DNA from: Rhizobiaceae bacterium
GTDB taxonomy: Bacteria; Pseudomonadota; Alphaproteobacteria; Rhizobiales; Rhizobiaceae
NCBI GenBank assembly: GCA_029212415.1
Contig: JARGOF010000002.1
Coordinates: 196,877-260,876, forward strand
Direction of reading: 5' to 3'
DNA length: 64,000 nt
In this document: positions 20,406-30,766 of the stretch, piece after piece
Layout of the letters: each line of letters starts with the position of its first letter
How positions within the stretch are numbered: position 1 is the first letter of the stretch
Made by a program: the position numbers and the translations under genes
Notes under the pieces: generated by a model
Databases searched by the model: none
Told to the model about the DNA's origin: nothing
Seen by the model: only the letters and a program-made list of their open reading frames with translations

Positions 20406-21221
20406 TTATCCCTTGGATCCGTTGCCGTTGGGCTTCAATTCTTCCAGCACCGGCATTGAGGTGACGTGATAGCCCGAATCGACGAAATGCACTTCGCCTG
20501 TAACACCACGCGACAGGTTTGACAGGAGATAGAGTGCGGATCCGCCGACATCTTCGATGGTGACATTGCGCCGGAGCGGGGAGTTTTTCTGCTGGTAATT
20601 GTACATTTCACGGGCATCCTTGACGCCTGCGCCCGCAAGGGTCCTGACCGGTCCGGCCGAGATCGCGTTGACGCGAATGTCGCGTGGCCCGTAGTCGGCC
20701 GCCAGATAGCGCACACTGGCCTCCAGCGCGGCCTTGGCAACGCCCATGACATTGTAGTTCGGCATGACCCGCGTGGAGCCCGCATAGGTCAGGGTGATCA
20801 TTGATCCGCCGTCATTCATCAAGGCGGCAGCACGTTTGGCAACCTCGGTAAAGGAAAAGCATGAGATGACCATTGTGCGTGAAAAATTGGCGCGGCTGGT
20901 GTCCGCATAAAGGCCCTGCAATTCATTGCGGTCTGAAAAGCCGATGGCATGGACCACAAAATCAATGGTGCCCCACTTTTCTGCCAGCACATCAAAAGCC
21001 GCATCCACTGTATCAATGTCTTCCACATCACAGGGGATGACAATATCGGAACCAAGCTGTTCGGCCAGGGGGCGAACCCGCTTGCCGAAACCTTCGCCCT
21101 GATAGGTAAATGCCAGTTCTGCGCCCTGATCATACAGAGCCTTGGCGATTCCCCAGGCAATCGAGTGATCGTTGGCAACCCCCATGATCAGGCCGCGTTT
21201 CCCTTTCATCAATCCACTCAT
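20406..21221 (-). CDS. fabI: Enoyl-[acyl-carrier-protein] reductase (NADH) FabI
   Basis: Last reduction step of each fatty acid elongation cycle. Rossmann fold with the FabI-type nucleotide site (GLIMGVANDHSIAWGIA), and the catalytic Tyr-x6-Lys of FabI in YNVMGVAK, followed by NAISAGPVRTLA. 271 aa is normal. It lies nine bases after fabB on the same strand, completing the fabA-fabB-fabI cluster that supplies unsaturated fatty acid precursors. FabI is the triclosan target in other bacteria. Confidence 0.97.
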   Translation of the reverse strand: MSGLMKGKRGLIMGVANDHSIAWGIAKALYDQGAELAFTYQGEGFGKRVRPLAEQLGSDIVIPCDVEDIDTVDAAFDVLAEKWGTIDFVVHAIGFSDRNELQGLYADTSRANFSRTMVISCFSFTEVAKRAAALMNDGGSMITLTYAGSTRVMPNYNVMGVAKAALEASVRYLAADYGPRDIRVNAISAGPVRTLAGAGVKDAREMYNYQQKNSPLRRNVTIEDVGGSALYLLSNLSRGVTGEVHFVDSGYHVTSMPVLEELKPNGNGSKG

Positions 21222-21230
21222 TGTAACTGC

Positions 21231-22454
21231 CTATCCCTCAAAACGCTGGAATACCAAGGTTGCATTGGTGCCACCGAATCCAAAGGAATTCGACAGAGCG
21301 GTATCGACTTTGGCATTGTCTATGCGCTTACGCACGATCGGAACGCCATCAAATTCAGGATCAAGGGTCCCGATATGAGCACTCTCGGCGATGAAACCTT
21401 CTTTCATCATCAGCAGCGAATAGATCGATTCCTGAACGCCGGTCGCGCCCAGTGAATGGCCCGTCAGGCTCTTTGTCGATGCAACATGCGGTATCCTGTC
21501 ACCGAACACCTCACGGATGGCGCCGATTTCCCGGCTGTCGCCAACGGGTGTCGATGTTCCATGCGTGTTGATGTAGTCAACCGTGCCTTCGACAGTGGAG
21601 AGAGCCATCCGCATGCAGCGGACCGCGCCTTCACCGGACGGTGCCACCATGTCATAGCCATCCGATGTGGCGCCATAACCGACAACCTCGCCGTAGATTT
21701 TCGCGCCGCGCGCCTTTGCATGTTCCAGTTCTTCCAGAACCAGAACGCCGGCACCGCCTGCAATGACAAAGCCATCGCGCTCGGCGTCATAGGCGCGTGA
21801 TGCCGTGGTTGGTGAGCTTTCGTTGTATTTTGAAGACATCGCTCCCATGGCGTCAAACAGGTTGGACATGGTCCAGTCGAGATCTTCGTGGCCGCCGGCA
21901 AAAACAACGCTCTGTTTGCCCATCTGAATGAGCTCATAGGCATTGCCGATGCAATGGGCCGATGTGGAGCAGGCCGACGAAATCGAATAATTGACGCCGT
22001 GGATCTTGAACCAGGTGGCAAGCGTTGCCGATGCCGTGGAAGACATGGCCTTGGGAACAGCAAACGGTCCGATACGCTTGGGACTGCCCTTTTCCCGGGT
22101 AATGTCCGCCGCATCGACGATCGTGCGTGTGGACGGGCCGCCCGATCCCATGACGATGCCCGTGCGTTCGTGTGACACTTCGTTTTCTTCGAGGCCGGAA
22201 TCGGCAATGGCCTGTTGCATGGCAACATGATTCCATGCGCCGCCCTTGCTCAGGAAACGCATTGCACGGCGTTCCACCAGGTCTGTCGGATCAAGTGTCG
22301 GCGCACCCCAGACCTGACAGCGGAAGCCGTGTTCGGCAAATTCCTCGGAAAACGTAATGCCGGATCTGGCTTCGCGCAGGGAAAGAGTAACTTCCTCAAC
22401 ATTATTGCCAATGGAGGATACAATCCCCATTCCGGTGACTACAACACGTTTCAT
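21231..22454 (-). CDS. fabB: 3-oxoacyl-[acyl-carrier-protein] synthase I
   Basis: Condensing enzyme that elongates the cis-3-decenoyl-ACP made by FabA. The catalytic Cys is in SACSTSAH, the two active-site His in NTHGTSTP and [15 protein letters not shown] 22454, with GGAAAGGA upstream, starts [10 protein letters not shown] and gives 407 aa; the frame runs 55 codons further upstream through the fabA-fabB spacer without homology. Its pairing with fabA identifies it as FabB rather than FabF. Confidence 0.96.
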   Translation of the reverse strand: MKRVVVTGMGIVSSIGNNVEEVTLSLREARSGITFSEEFAEHGFRCQVWGAPTLDPTDLVERRAMRFLSKGGAWNHVAMQQAIADSGLEENEVSHERTGIVMGSGGPSTRTIVDAADITREKGSPKRIGPFAVPKAMSSTASATLATWFKIHGVNYSISSACSTSAHCIGNAYELIQMGKQSVVFAGGHEDLDWTMSNLFDAMGAMSSKYNESSPTTASRAYDAERDGFVIAGGAGVLVLEELEHAKARGAKIYGEVVGYGATSDGYDMVAPSGEGAVRCMRMALSTVEGTVDYINTHGTSTPVGDSREIGAIREVFGDRIPHVASTKSLTGHSLGATGVQESIYSLLMMKEGFIAESAHIGTLDPEFDGVPIVRKRIDNAKVDTALSNSFGFGGTNATLVFQRFEG

Positions 22455-22524
22455 ACGGTATCCTTTCCACAGGAACTGCGGTTTTTTGAGTTCTGGCCGG
22501 CGCGTGGCGCCCATGCGTTCGCGT

Positions 22525-23040
22525 TTATTCTGCTTTTTCTTTGAAAAGGCCGACCCGCAGGTCCTTCGCCTTATAGGCTGATTCGCCATCAGCCTTGGCC
22601 CAGCCATCGCCTGTGCCAAGCACGAGCCGTCCGCTCAATACACGTTTGTAATCGACGCCGAACTCTACAAGTTTGGTCTCTGGCGTGATCATTCCTGTCA
22701 GCTTCACTTCGCCAACGGAGATCGCCCGACCCTTGCCTTCTTCACCAAGCCAGCCGAGGAAAAACCCGGTCATCTGCCACAGGGCATCAAGGCCCAGGCA
22801 ACCGGGCATGACCGGATCGCCCTCGAAATGGCAGGCAAAGAACCACAAATCGGGGGTTACATCGAATTCGGCGCGTATATACCCCTTGCCGTATTCTCCG
22901 CCGGTTGCAGATATATCTGTTATCCGGTGGAACATCAGCATGGGAGGTAAAGGGAGCTGCGCATTGCCGGGGCCAAACATTTTGCCACGGCCACAGTTCA
23001 ATATCTCTTCATAGTTGAAGCTGGACTGCCTGGTATTCAT
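22525..23040 (-). CDS. fabA: 3-hydroxydecanoyl-[acyl-carrier-protein] dehydratase/isomerase
   Basis: Dehydratase/isomerase that introduces the double bond for unsaturated fatty acids. The active-site His is in [11 protein letters not shown] and the conserved Asp in GLDALWQ. 171 aa matches the family. First gene of the leftward fabA-fabB-fabI operon, divergent from irr. The region upstream has several inverted repeats that may control it. Confidence 0.97.
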   Translation of the reverse strand: MNTRQSSFNYEEILNCGRGKMFGPGNAQLPLPPMLMFHRITDISATGGEYGKGYIRAEFDVTPDLWFFACHFEGDPVMPGCLGLDALWQMTGFFLGWLGEEGKGRAISVGEVKLTGMITPETKLVEFGVDYKRVLSGRLVLGTGDGWAKADGESAYKAKDLRVGLFKEKAE

Positions 23041-23126
23041 GTAAAAAATTAACTCCCGATATCGAGGCGCATGCCCGCGCCTTTGCCATGTAACCCTAAC
23101 ACAGCTTGTTTGCTGGCGAAAAGCTC

Positions 23127-23215
23127 TTGATCTCCAATATGGGGATCAAATAAGTTTTTCAAACATATTTGATGGATTTGCGAATAGGCAATGTGCGTCT
23201 CCATTTTAAAATGGA
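23127..23215. promoter_or_regulatory. Cluster of inverted repeats in the fabA-irr divergent spacer
   Basis: Three inverted repeats lie in the 263-base spacer: TTGATCTCC-AATAT-GGGGATCAA (23127-23149, one mismatch), TCAAA-CATA-TTTGA (23159-23172) and the perfect 16-base palindrome TCCATTTTAAAATGGA (23200-23215). They lie where the divergent promoters must be. None looks like the Irr iron control element as I know it, so fatty-acid regulation of fabA or autoregulation of irr by another factor are both open. Confidence 0.5.
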
Positions 23216-23303
23216 CAAACAAACTCCACTATTGAAAGATGGGCCATCAAAAGTTATATAACTCCCAATTGCCCATTAACCGGTATCAGTCAAGTTGAAG
23301 CCT

Positions 23304-23747
23304 ATGTACAGCAAATCAGAACATACGCCCTGTCCAACGCGCATGGCAGGTGATCAATTGCGATCAGCCGGGTTGCGTCCAACGCGCCAGCGCATTGCCT
23401 TGGCCGGTCTTTTGTTTGCCAAGGGCGACCGTCATCTGACTGCTGAAGAATTGCACGAAGAAGCCGTGATTGCCGGCGAGCCGGTTTCTCTGGCCACCGT
23501 ATACAATACACTGCATCAGTTCACCGATGCCGGTATGTTGCGGGTGTTGGCTGTCGAATCTGCCAAGACCTATTTTGATACCAATGTTTCAGACCATCAT
23601 CATTTCTTTATTGAGGGCGACAATGAGGTGATGGACATACCGACCGGCAACATGTCGGTTCATGGGCTGCCTCAGGCCCCCGAGGGCATGGAAATCGCCC
23701 ATGTCGACGTGGTCGTCCGTCTGCGCCGGAAGCCTGACGCGACCTGA
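23304..23747 (+). CDS. irr: Iron response regulator Irr (Fur family)
   Basis: Haem-responsive regulator of iron genes in Hyphomicrobiales. The Fur-type winged helix includes LRPTRQRIALAGLLF and SLATVYNTLHQFTDAGMLR; the metal/haem region has SDHHHFFIEG, the HHH motif of Irr. ATG 23304 gives 147 aa; an in-frame TTG 23295 and ATG 23343 are alternatives. The N-terminal extension has Cys10-Pro11 (TPCPTR), a possible haem regulatory motif of the kind known in Bradyrhizobium Irr and usually missing in rhizobial relatives, though the surroundings differ. Confidence 0.93.
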   Translation: MYSKSEHTPCPTRMAGDQLRSAGLRPTRQRIALAGLLFAKGDRHLTAEELHEEAVIAGEPVSLATVYNTLHQFTDAGMLRVLAVESAKTYFDTNVSDHHHFFIEGDNEVMDIPTGNMSVHGLPQAPEGMEIAHVDVVVRLRRKPDAT

Positions 23748-23779
23748 TAATTCATTCATTGATACCAGTTAGAGCGTCA

Positions 23780-25027
23780 TCAGTCGTTGGCATGGAGTTT
23801 CAGTCTGCCTGTGTGTTCAGGCACGGAAACAGCATGTGTCTTGGGCTCGTCCTTGGTTTCCACCTCATCGTCGGCGACAATTTCCAGTGCCTCGATGCGC
23901 GCACCGCGTTTGCTGACCTTGTCCGTTGATGTCAAAATCAGATCGATATCGCGTTGCGTTTGGCCGAAATGCACCTGCAACTTGCGAACACGGTCATCAA
24001 GACGCACCACATCTTCCATCAGCCGTATCACTTCGCCCTGAATCAGATGGGCCTGTTCGCGCATGCGTGCATCCTTGAGAATGGTCTGGACCACCTGCAG
24101 GGACAGCATCAGCAATGAGGGCGAAACAATAACAACCCGGGCTTTGTGCGCCTTTTGCACAAGGCCTTCGAAATTCTCGTGTATCTCGGCAAAGACGGAT
24201 TCCGATGGCACGAACATGAAGGCCGTATCCTGGGTCTCGCCTTCCAGAAGATATTTGTCGGAGATATCCCTGATATGGGTTTCAATATCGCGCCTGAATT
24301 GCTGGGTTGCCAGCTTTTGCGCATCCGGCCCCTCGGCGCTGCGAATATTGTTCCATGCTTCCAGCGGAAATTTTGCATCGACAACCAGAGAGGGCGCATC
24401 ATTGGGCATATAGACAAGGCAATCGGGCCGGTTGCCATTGGAAAGCGTCGGTTGAAAGGCATAGGCATTTGTCGGCAGACCGTCGGCAATGACCGCCTCC
24501 ATGCGGGCCTGACCGAAGGCGCCTCGGGTCTGTTTGTTGGACAGAATTGCCTGCAGGCCGACAACATCCTTGGCCAGCGCCTGAATGTTGTTCTGGGCAA
24601 CGTCGATAACGGCCAGCCGTTCCTGCAGACGAGCAAGATTCTCATGCGTCGATTTGGTTTGTTCGCTGATCGTTGTGCCAAGCCGCTGGCTCATCCCGTC
24701 AAGCCGTTCGCCAATGGTCTTGTTGATCTCGTTCTGCCGGGAACCAAAGACATCGGCAATGGTCGCCATCCTGCCTTGCATCTGGGCCTGCGTGCTGAGA
24801 ATTTCGGAGAATTTTGCCTCCATGTCCCGCGCCCGCTGGTCGGCCAGTCTCTCGGATTCCAGTTTTTCCGCAGCCTGCTTTTTTACCGCCCGGCGCGACA
24901 AAAGATGCATGAATATGACAAGCAGGCACAAAAGTCCGGCTGCCAAAAGCAAAAGAGTGCCAAGGGTGATGATGGTCTGACCGACCTGCATCACAGGCAG
25001 ATCAAAAGAGAATTGGACTGCATTCAT
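23780..25027 (-). CDS. rmuC: DNA recombination protein RmuC
   Basis: RmuC family, linked genetically to limiting inversions at short repeats and carrying a nuclease-like fold. An N-terminal membrane helix (about 20-43) is followed by a long coiled coil (about 50-150) and the conserved C-terminal domain with RPDCLVYMP and LVVDAKFPLEAW. 415 aa. It faces irr tail to tail, and is divergent from def. Recombination role is from the family; no catalytic test possible here. Confidence 0.93.
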   Translation of the reverse strand: MNAVQFSFDLPVMQVGQTIITLGTLLLLAAGLLCLLVIFMHLLSRRAVKKQAAEKLESERLADQRARDMEAKFSEILSTQAQMQGRMATIADVFGSRQNEINKTIGERLDGMSQRLGTTISEQTKSTHENLARLQERLAVIDVAQNNIQALAKDVVGLQAILSNKQTRGAFGQARMEAVIADGLPTNAYAFQPTLSNGNRPDCLVYMPNDAPSLVVDAKFPLEAWNNIRSAEGPDAQKLATQQFRRDIETHIRDISDKYLLEGETQDTAFMFVPSESVFAEIHENFEGLVQKAHKARVVIVSPSLLMLSLQVVQTILKDARMREQAHLIQGEVIRLMEDVVRLDDRVRKLQVHFGQTQRDIDLILTSTDKVSKRGARIEALEIVADDEVETKDEPKTHAVSVPEHTGRLKLHAND

Positions 25028-25128
25028 ATTGCAAGCTTATATGATTCTCCTATTTATTCCAGATCAAAACATGAACATGGGTCAGGTTCAGAATTGACCT
25101 CCCGACCTTGAATGAGTAGATGCATGCC

Positions 25129-25653
25129 ATGTCTATAAAACCACTTATACTCCTTCCCGATCCGGTTCTGCGCAGGCAATCCGATCCCATCGAACGCGTG
25201 GACGATGCCGTCCTGGCGCTGGCCGACGATATGCTTGAAACCATGTATGATGCCCCCGGCATAGGTCTGGCTGCAGTTCAGGTTGGTATTCCGCGCCGTT
25301 TGCTGGTTGTCGACTGCTCGCGCGAAGACGAAGATCAGGCGCCAATGGTCTTTATCAACCCGCAGGTTGTTGCCAGTTCGGATGAACGTTCGACCTATGA
25401 AGAAGGATGCCTTTCCATTCCCGATTATTACGCCGAAGTCGAGCGCCCGATGCAGGTCACCGTGGACTATGTCGATCGGTTGGGAAAGCAGCAGCAGATC
25501 GAGGCCGATGGCTTGCTGGCGACCTGCCTGCAGCACGAAATAGACCATCTGAACGGCATCCTGTTCATCGACCATATTTCCAAGTTGAAACGCGATATGG
25601 TTGTCAAGAAATTCACCAAGCTGGCAAAGGGACGTTCGTCCGCAGCGCTTTGA
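25129..25653 (+). CDS. def: Peptide deformylase
   Basis: Removes the formyl group from nascent N-terminal methionine. All three motifs are present: [15 protein letters not shown] (metal-binding Cys) and QHEIDHLNG (HExxH). ATG 25129 starts [15 protein letters not shown] and gives 174 aa; ATG 25120 three codons earlier is possible. def-fmt-truA is the usual order; fmt makes the formyl-Met-tRNA whose product def later deformylates. Confidence 0.96.
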   Translation: MSIKPLILLPDPVLRRQSDPIERVDDAVLALADDMLETMYDAPGIGLAAVQVGIPRRLLVVDCSREDEDQAPMVFINPQVVASSDERSTYEEGCLSIPDYYAEVERPMQVTVDYVDRLGKQQQIEADGLLATCLQHEIDHLNGILFIDHISKLKRDMVVKKFTKLAKGRSSAAL

Positions 25654-25758
25654 CCCGGAACTGGCTGCGGCGAAGGCAGCGGCCTCCTTCTGATGGCGTC
25701 ATGGCGCAAGCCGGGCGGGTCGAGCGCCAACACCGAACGTGCGAACGGGAGAAACGCC

Positions 25759-26688
25759 TTGCGCATCATTTTCATGGGAACACCGGATTTCGCTGTTCCG
25801 ACTCTCGCTTCGCTGGCGGGATACGGGCACGATATCGTTGCTGTCTATACACAGCCGCCGCGTCCTGCCGGTCGGCGCGGGCTGGAACTGGTCAAGTCTC
25901 CCATTCACACACAAGCCGAGATCCTTGGTTTTCCAGTCTTCACGCCAGCCAGTCTGAAAGACGAAGCCGAGCAGGCCCGTTTTCGTGATCTGAAGGCTGA
26001 TGTTGCTGTCGTTGTCGCCTATGGCCAGATATTGCCAGAAGCGGTCCTCAGTGCGACGCGCCTGGGATGTTACAACGGTCATGCTTCTCTTTTGCCGCGC
26101 TGGCGTGGGGCAGCGCCAATCCAGCGTGCCATCATGGCCGGCGACGCCGAGACCGGTGTGATGGTCATGAAAATGGATGCCGGACTGGATACGGGGCCGA
26201 TTGCCATGGAAGAGCGTGTCGCCATCACGCCGGACATGACCGCCGGTGAACTGCACGACAAGCTGATGCTGATTGGCGGAGACCTGATGCAGCGGGCCAT
26301 GGCGGCGCTTGAACGTGATTCGCTGACCCTGACACCGCAGCCGACACAAGGCATGACCTATGCGGCAAAAATCAGCAAGAAAGAGACCCGTATCGATTTC
26401 TCCGCAACCGCAGACCAGGTGCACAATCACATTCGCGGTCTTTCACCCTTTCCCGGCGCCTGGTGTGAAATGCCGTTGGGCGGTGGCAAGGAGCGGGTCA
26501 AGATTTTGAGTGCCAGCCCTGTTGCCCAGGAGGGGCCGGCCGGCACTGTGCTTGATGACCAATTGACAATCGCCTGCGGCCGCGGTGCCATCCGCCTTCA
26601 GCGTCTTCAAAAAGCCGGTGGCAAAGTGCTGGATGCGCAGGCGTTTCTGCGCGGCAACCGGATCGCAACGGGCATGGTAATCGGCTGA
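25759..26688 (+). CDS. fmt: Methionyl-tRNA formyltransferase
   Basis: Formylates initiator Met-tRNA using 10-formyl-THF. The N-terminal domain has [14 protein letters not shown] and the active-site block with [21 protein letters not shown], then a C-terminal OB-like domain. TTG 25759, six bases after GGGAGA, gives 309 aa with the correct beginning ([11 protein letters not shown]); the frame is open to ATG 25693 but these residues are not family-like. In the usual motif SLLP the preceding residues are N-x-H; here N-G-H, as expected. The stop overlaps truA by one base. Confidence 0.95.
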   Translation: MRIIFMGTPDFAVPTLASLAGYGHDIVAVYTQPPRPAGRRGLELVKSPIHTQAEILGFPVFTPASLKDEAEQARFRDLKADVAVVVAYGQILPEAVLSATRLGCYNGHASLLPRWRGAAPIQRAIMAGDAETGVMVMKMDAGLDTGPIAMEERVAITPDMTAGELHDKLMLIGGDLMQRAMAALERDSLTLTPQPTQGMTYAAKISKKETRIDFSATADQVHNHIRGLSPFPGAWCEMPLGGGKERVKILSASPVAQEGPAGTVLDDQLTIACGRGAIRLQRLQKAGGKVLDAQAFLRGNRIATGMVIG

Positions 26689-27446
26689 TGGCCCGATACA
26701 AGCTGACCATAGAATATGACGGCACGCCCTATGTCGGCTGGCAGCGCCAGAACAATGGCCACGCCGTGCAAAGCGCAATCGAAAAAGCCGGCCTGAAGTT
26801 CTGTGGCCATGAAATCACCGTGCGTGGCGCCGGGCGCACGGATGCCGGTGTCCATGCCCGTGGTCAGGTCGCGCATGTCGACTTTGAGAAGCAATGGCCG
26901 GCGCAAACGGTGTGCGATGCCATCAATGCCTATTTGGGACGCGCCGACGAACGCGTTGTCATCATCAAGGCCGAGGCGGTGGATGACACGTTTGATGCCC
27001 GCTTCTCGGCGCTGAAGCGACACTATCTTTTCCGTATCATCAACCGGCGGACACCGCTGGCGATTGAAAGAGACCGGGCTGTCTGGGTCAAACGGCCGCT
27101 GGATGAAGCAATCATGCATGCAGCGGCACAGCATCTTGTCGGGCGACATGATTTCACCACCTTCCGCTCATCCCATTGCCAGGCCAACAATCCGGTGCGC
27201 ACACTCGACCAACTGGATGTTTCCCGCAGCGGTGATGTGGTGGAAATCCGCGCCGCAGCCAAATCCTTTCTGCACAATCAGATACGCTCCTTCGCCGGAA
27301 CGTTGATTCTGGTCGGTGAGGGAAGGTGGAAAGCTGATCGGGTGGTCGAAGCCCTGGCTGCAAAAGACCGCGCTGCCTGCGGACCGGTGGCTGGACCTCA
27401 GGGTCTGTATTTCATGCAGATCGAGTATCCGACAATCCTGGGCTGA
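26688..27446 (+). CDS. truA: tRNA pseudouridine(38-40) synthase
   Basis: Modifies positions 38-40 of the anticodon stem. The catalytic Asp is in [15 protein letters not shown], and RRHYLF-like and FLHNQIRS segments are also diagnostic (here LKRHYLFRI and FLHNQIRSF). 252 aa. It starts inside the fmt stop (TGATG), coupling the two. The next gene is convergent, with about 46 bases between and no strong terminator seen. Confidence 0.97.
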   Translation: MARYKLTIEYDGTPYVGWQRQNNGHAVQSAIEKAGLKFCGHEITVRGAGRTDAGVHARGQVAHVDFEKQWPAQTVCDAINAYLGRADERVVIIKAEAVDDTFDARFSALKRHYLFRIINRRTPLAIERDRAVWVKRPLDEAIMHAAAQHLVGRHDFTTFRSSHCQANNPVRTLDQLDVSRSGDVVEIRAAAKSFLHNQIRSFAGTLILVGEGRWKADRVVEALAAKDRAACGPVAGPQGLYFMQIEYPTILG

Positions 27447-27492
27447 CATCACTGAAGGGCGCTAAAGTGGCTTGTCTTCAGGCAAAACCTAT

Positions 27493-28068
27493 CTATCCAA
27501 GCGACAATTTTGTCATGATGTAGATCAGTTCGCTGATGACAAGCAGGCCGAAAGCCAGCATGCCGTCACCGCCAAGTGCGACGCGATAGACCCGGACCGA
27601 AATGACCAGAACGCCGACAATGGCCAAGAGGGTCAAGGCTGCGGCAATGCCTGCAGCCCCCGGTATGCCGACAGCAAGCCAGTTGATCGGCGCCATCACA
27701 TAGGCGATCGGCAGCGACAGCCAATTGCCGGCAATGACCCATTGGGCAAAACGGTCCGACATGCGCAGTGGGCGGGCCAAAAGCGCCACGGCGAGCAACG
27801 CCAGAGCAATCCCGGCCACATCGGTGGCGGCGGATCTTACCAAATATCCAAACCCGGCCTGGGTTTCCGGCTGTGCGGTCACAAGGCTGTTCCTGTCGGC
27901 AATCCACACGACGCAATAGGCGGGCAGCGAATAGGCAAAGGCCCAGAACGATCGCCAGAAACCACGGGTTGTCAGATCGAGAAATTTCAGGCCTTCAGCG
28001 TCGCCGAATGCCATCCTGGCAATGCCTGTGAGGTAATTGCCGACCTCGCCGGATGAGGGCGGCCTCAT
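27493..28068 (-). CDS. Uncharacterised membrane protein downstream of dapE
   Basis: 191-aa protein with about five hydrophobic segments (approximately residues 40-58, 78-100, 112-133, 135-157 and 168-187) and a cytoplasmic-looking N-terminus containing [24 protein letters not shown]... a pattern shared with rhizobial homologues beside dapE. It overlaps dapE by ATGA, so it is translated with it. No catalytic motif is seen. Function unknown; I know of no assigned role. Confidence 0.75.
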   Translation of the reverse strand: MRPPSSGEVGNYLTGIARMAFGDAEGLKFLDLTTRGFWRSFWAFAYSLPAYCVVWIADRNSLVTAQPETQAGFGYLVRSAATDVAGIALALLAVALLARPLRMSDRFAQWVIAGNWLSLPIAYVMAPINWLAVGIPGAAGIAAALTLLAIVGVLVISVRVYRVALGGDGMLAFGLLVISELIYIMTKLSLG

Positions 28069-29249
28069 GCGTCAAACCATTGCTGCAGAAAGGTTTCATA
28101 AATGCTCGTCAGGCCCTCAAGATCAGACAGGGCCACACACTCATCGACCATATGCATCGTCTGCCCGACCAGGCCGAATTCGACCACCGGGCAATAATCC
28201 TTGATGAAACGCGCATCGGAGGTGCCGCCGGTTGTTGACAGTGCCGGTTTGCGACCGGTTCGTGTCTCGATGGCGGCAGACAATTTGCCAATCAGCAAAT
28301 CATTGCTGGTCAGGAAGACCGGGCTGGGCCGATGGGGCCATTGCAGATCATAGGTCACTGCTCCGCATCCCGGCCGCAACCTCTCGTCTTTTGCTGCCGT
28401 GGCAAGGCGCATGGATATTTCAGCCTTCAGGCTTTCGGCGGACCACAGATCGCAGAAACGCACATTGAATGCCGCCGTTGCCTTGCCGGGAATGACATTG
28501 GTGGCCGGATTGCCAATATCGATCGTGGTGATTTCCAGATTGGTCGGCGGAAAATGTTCAGTTCCCGTATCAAAGGGCGGGGTCAACAGGCTTTCGAGCA
28601 TCGGCAGCAAGGCGCGTACAGGATTGTCTGCGCGGTGCGGGTAGGCAACATGGCCTTGCACCCCATGAATGGTGATGGAGCCGCTGAGCGAGCCTCGACG
28701 GCCGATCTTGATCATGTCCCCGAGTTGGTCCGGATTGGTCGGCTCGCCGACGATGCATCCGTCCCATATTTCGCCCTTTGCAGCCGCCCATTCCAGCAGC
28801 TTGACGGACCCGTTGATGGAGGGGCCTTCCTCGTCTCCGGTAATCAGCAGCGAGATGGATCCCTGCGGTGCGCCATGGGCCGCAATATGACGGGCCAGGG
28901 CGGCGACAAAACAGGCGATGCCGCCTTTCATGTCAACGGCGCCGCGGCCGTAGAGTTTTCCATCGTCAATGGCGGCTTCAAAAGGCGGATGTGTCCAGCT
29001 GTCGTCATTTCCGGTCGGCACCACATCGGTGTGCCCGGCAAACATCAGGTGCGGGCCCGTATCACCGATTCGCGCGTAGAGGTTTTCAATCGAAGGCGTG
29101 CCGTCCTCCTCGAATGTGACGCGCTCGACATGAAAGCCGAGCGGCAGCAGCATGGCCTCCAGCGCTGCCAAGGCGCCGGCATCATCGGGCGTGACGGAAG
29201 GGCACCGGATCAAGCTTGTCAGATTGGCAATGGGGTCAGTCGCCGTCAT
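28065..29249 (-). CDS. dapE: Succinyl-diaminopimelate desuccinylase
   Basis: M20-family metallohydrolase of the lysine/peptidoglycan pathway. Metal ligands are in [19 protein letters not shown], the catalytic DEEGPS, and the C-terminal [12 protein letters not shown] 29249 gives 394 aa starting [10 protein letters not shown]; earlier in-frame ATGs would add 43 residues with no homology and overlap the upstream gene by over 100 bases. It overlaps the DUF805 gene by 14 bases and the following membrane gene by four. Confidence 0.97.
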   Translation of the reverse strand: MTATDPIANLTSLIRCPSVTPDDAGALAALEAMLLPLGFHVERVTFEEDGTPSIENLYARIGDTGPHLMFAGHTDVVPTGNDDSWTHPPFEAAIDDGKLYGRGAVDMKGGIACFVAALARHIAAHGAPQGSISLLITGDEEGPSINGSVKLLEWAAAKGEIWDGCIVGEPTNPDQLGDMIKIGRRGSLSGSITIHGVQGHVAYPHRADNPVRALLPMLESLLTPPFDTGTEHFPPTNLEITTIDIGNPATNVIPGKATAAFNVRFCDLWSAESLKAEISMRLATAAKDERLRPGCGAVTYDLQWPHRPSPVFLTSNDLLIGKLSAAIETRTGRKPALSTTGGTSDARFIKDYCPVVEFGLVGQTMHMVDECVALSDLEGLTSIYETFLQQWFDA

Positions 29250-29655
29250 GGTTGGTTCCAGCCGTTTTGGGTTCATTCGAACGGGCTCCGTAGTCATTGT
29301 GTCCCCGATAACCCGGCCAGAAGCAAAGCACCAGGACAGCCACAATCGAGACAGCGGGAATAAACAGGCAGATCGCAACGACGCCCGAGATGTTCAGATC
29401 GTGCAATCGTTTGACCGCCATGGCAATGCATGCCCAGACAAAGAACAGGCAATAGGCAAGGAAGGCAAAGCCCCACAGCAGGAATTCGCCGCCCCCCTGG
29501 GAAACGTTGGAAAGCCGACCGACAATGACGCCGCAAAGAGCAACAAGAAACAACAGACCGAGGATGTAGGGCTGACGCCCGATGCGACCGGACAGGCCGG
29601 TAAAAAACCAGCGCATATCCGGTCCGGTTGCTTGTTCTGCCTGCCGCTGGCTCAT
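29236..29655 (-). CDS. DUF805 membrane protein
   Basis: 139 aa with the DUF805 pattern: an amphipathic N-terminus ([18 protein letters not shown]), about four membrane helices, the conserved [12 protein letters not shown] turn and a C-terminal [11 protein letters not shown]. The family is widespread and of unknown function. It sits between dapD and dapE, four bases after dapD, and overlaps dapE, so it belongs to the dap operon. Start at ATG 29655; longer frames upstream are antisense-like sequence within dapD. Confidence 0.88.
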   Translation of the reverse strand: MSQRQAEQATGPDMRWFFTGLSGRIGRQPYILGLLFLVALCGVIVGRLSNVSQGGGEFLLWGFAFLAYCLFFVWACIAMAVKRLHDLNISGVVAICLFIPAVSIVAVLVLCFWPGYRGHNDYGARSNEPKTAGTNHDGD

Positions 29656-29659
29656 CGGG

Positions 29660-30520
29660 TCAATCGCGCAACAATTCGTTGATGCCTGTTTTCGAGCGGG
29701 TTTTCTCATCAACCCGCTTGACGATGACAGCGCAATAGAGATGCGGGGTCTCAACGCCGTTGCCCATGGATTTGCTGCCGGGCATGGAGCCGGCCACAAC
29801 GACCGAATAGGGTGGCACTTCACCATAGGTGACGCTGCCGGTTTCGCGGTCGACGATCCGTGTGGACTGGCCGATATAGACGCCCATTCCAAGCACTGAA
29901 CCTTCGCGGATAATACAGCCTTCAACCACTTCGGAACGTGCGCCGATAAAACAATTGTCTTCAATGACGACCGGGCCGGCCTGCAGGGGCTCCAGCACGC
30001 CGCCAATGCCGACACCGCCGGACAGGTGAACGTCGCGACCGATCTGTGCGCAGGAACCGACCGTTGCCCAGGTGTCCACCATGGTGCCTTCACCGATATG
30101 GGCTCCCAGATTGACAAAGGAAGGCATCAGAACAACATTCGGGGCGATATAGGCCGAACGGCGCACGATACTGCCAGGCACCGCGCGAAAACCGGCCTTT
30201 TCAAATTCGTGGGTGCTCCAATTGTTGAACTTGGACGGAACCTTGTCCCACCAATGGGCGTCGCCAGGCCCGCCCTTGATGACTTCCATCGCATTCAGCC
30301 GGAACGACAAAAGCACAGACTTCTTCAGCCATTGATTGACGTGCCAGTTGCCGTCTTCGCCTTTTTGCGCGACGCGGACATTGCCGTTATCCAGAAGATT
30401 CAGAGCTTCCTCCACGGCGTCACGTATCTCACCGCGGGTGCTCGTATTGATGCTGTCGCGGTTGTCGAACGCCGTGTTGATTGTTGATTCCAGTGCGGCA
30501 AGGTCGGGTTTGTTCATCAT
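29660..30520 (-). CDS. dapD: 2,3,4,5-tetrahydropyridine-2,6-dicarboxylate N-succinyltransferase
   Basis: Succinylase step of the lysine pathway, providing the substrate later hydrolysed by DapE after amination. N-terminal helical domain, then a left-handed beta-helix of hexapeptide repeats (about residues 105-240, including [17 protein letters not shown]), and a C-terminal extension. 286 aa. Two ATGs are adjacent at 30520 and 30517; the second is better spaced from AAGGAAAG. First gene of the leftward dapD-DUF805-dapE unit. Confidence 0.97.
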   Translation of the reverse strand: MMNKPDLAALESTINTAFDNRDSINTSTRGEIRDAVEEALNLLDNGNVRVAQKGEDGNWHVNQWLKKSVLLSFRLNAMEVIKGGPGDAHWWDKVPSKFNNWSTHEFEKAGFRAVPGSIVRRSAYIAPNVVLMPSFVNLGAHIGEGTMVDTWATVGSCAQIGRDVHLSGGVGIGGVLEPLQAGPVVIEDNCFIGARSEVVEGCIIREGSVLGMGVYIGQSTRIVDRETGSVTYGEVPPYSVVVAGSMPGSKSMGNGVETPHLYCAVIVKRVDEKTRSKTGINELLRD

Positions 30521-30550
30521 TCTTTCCTTGGAGTTATTCCGTAACGGTCA

Positions 30551-30562
30551 CACAATATTGTG
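30551..30562. promoter_or_regulatory. Palindrome CACAATATTGTG upstream of dapD
   Basis: Perfect 12-base palindrome 31 bases before dapD in the divergent spacer with the LOG-family gene. It may be an operator for either gene. No known motif was matched. Confidence 0.3.
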
Positions 30563-30766
30563 AGCGGGAGCCGTGATTGTCCCCGCCCCATGAATTTTAG
30601 CATGGATATTTTGCGGGACTGGACCGGTATTGCAGTCTATAGGCAATGTCTTGCAGGTCCGGTTCAGTCATTGATGCTTGTATCGACATGCTCTAAGCGA
30701 GGAACGGCGGGCCGTCAATCGTATGAGGGGCTGGCGTCCGGATGATTGAACAGCGAAAGTGATCAA

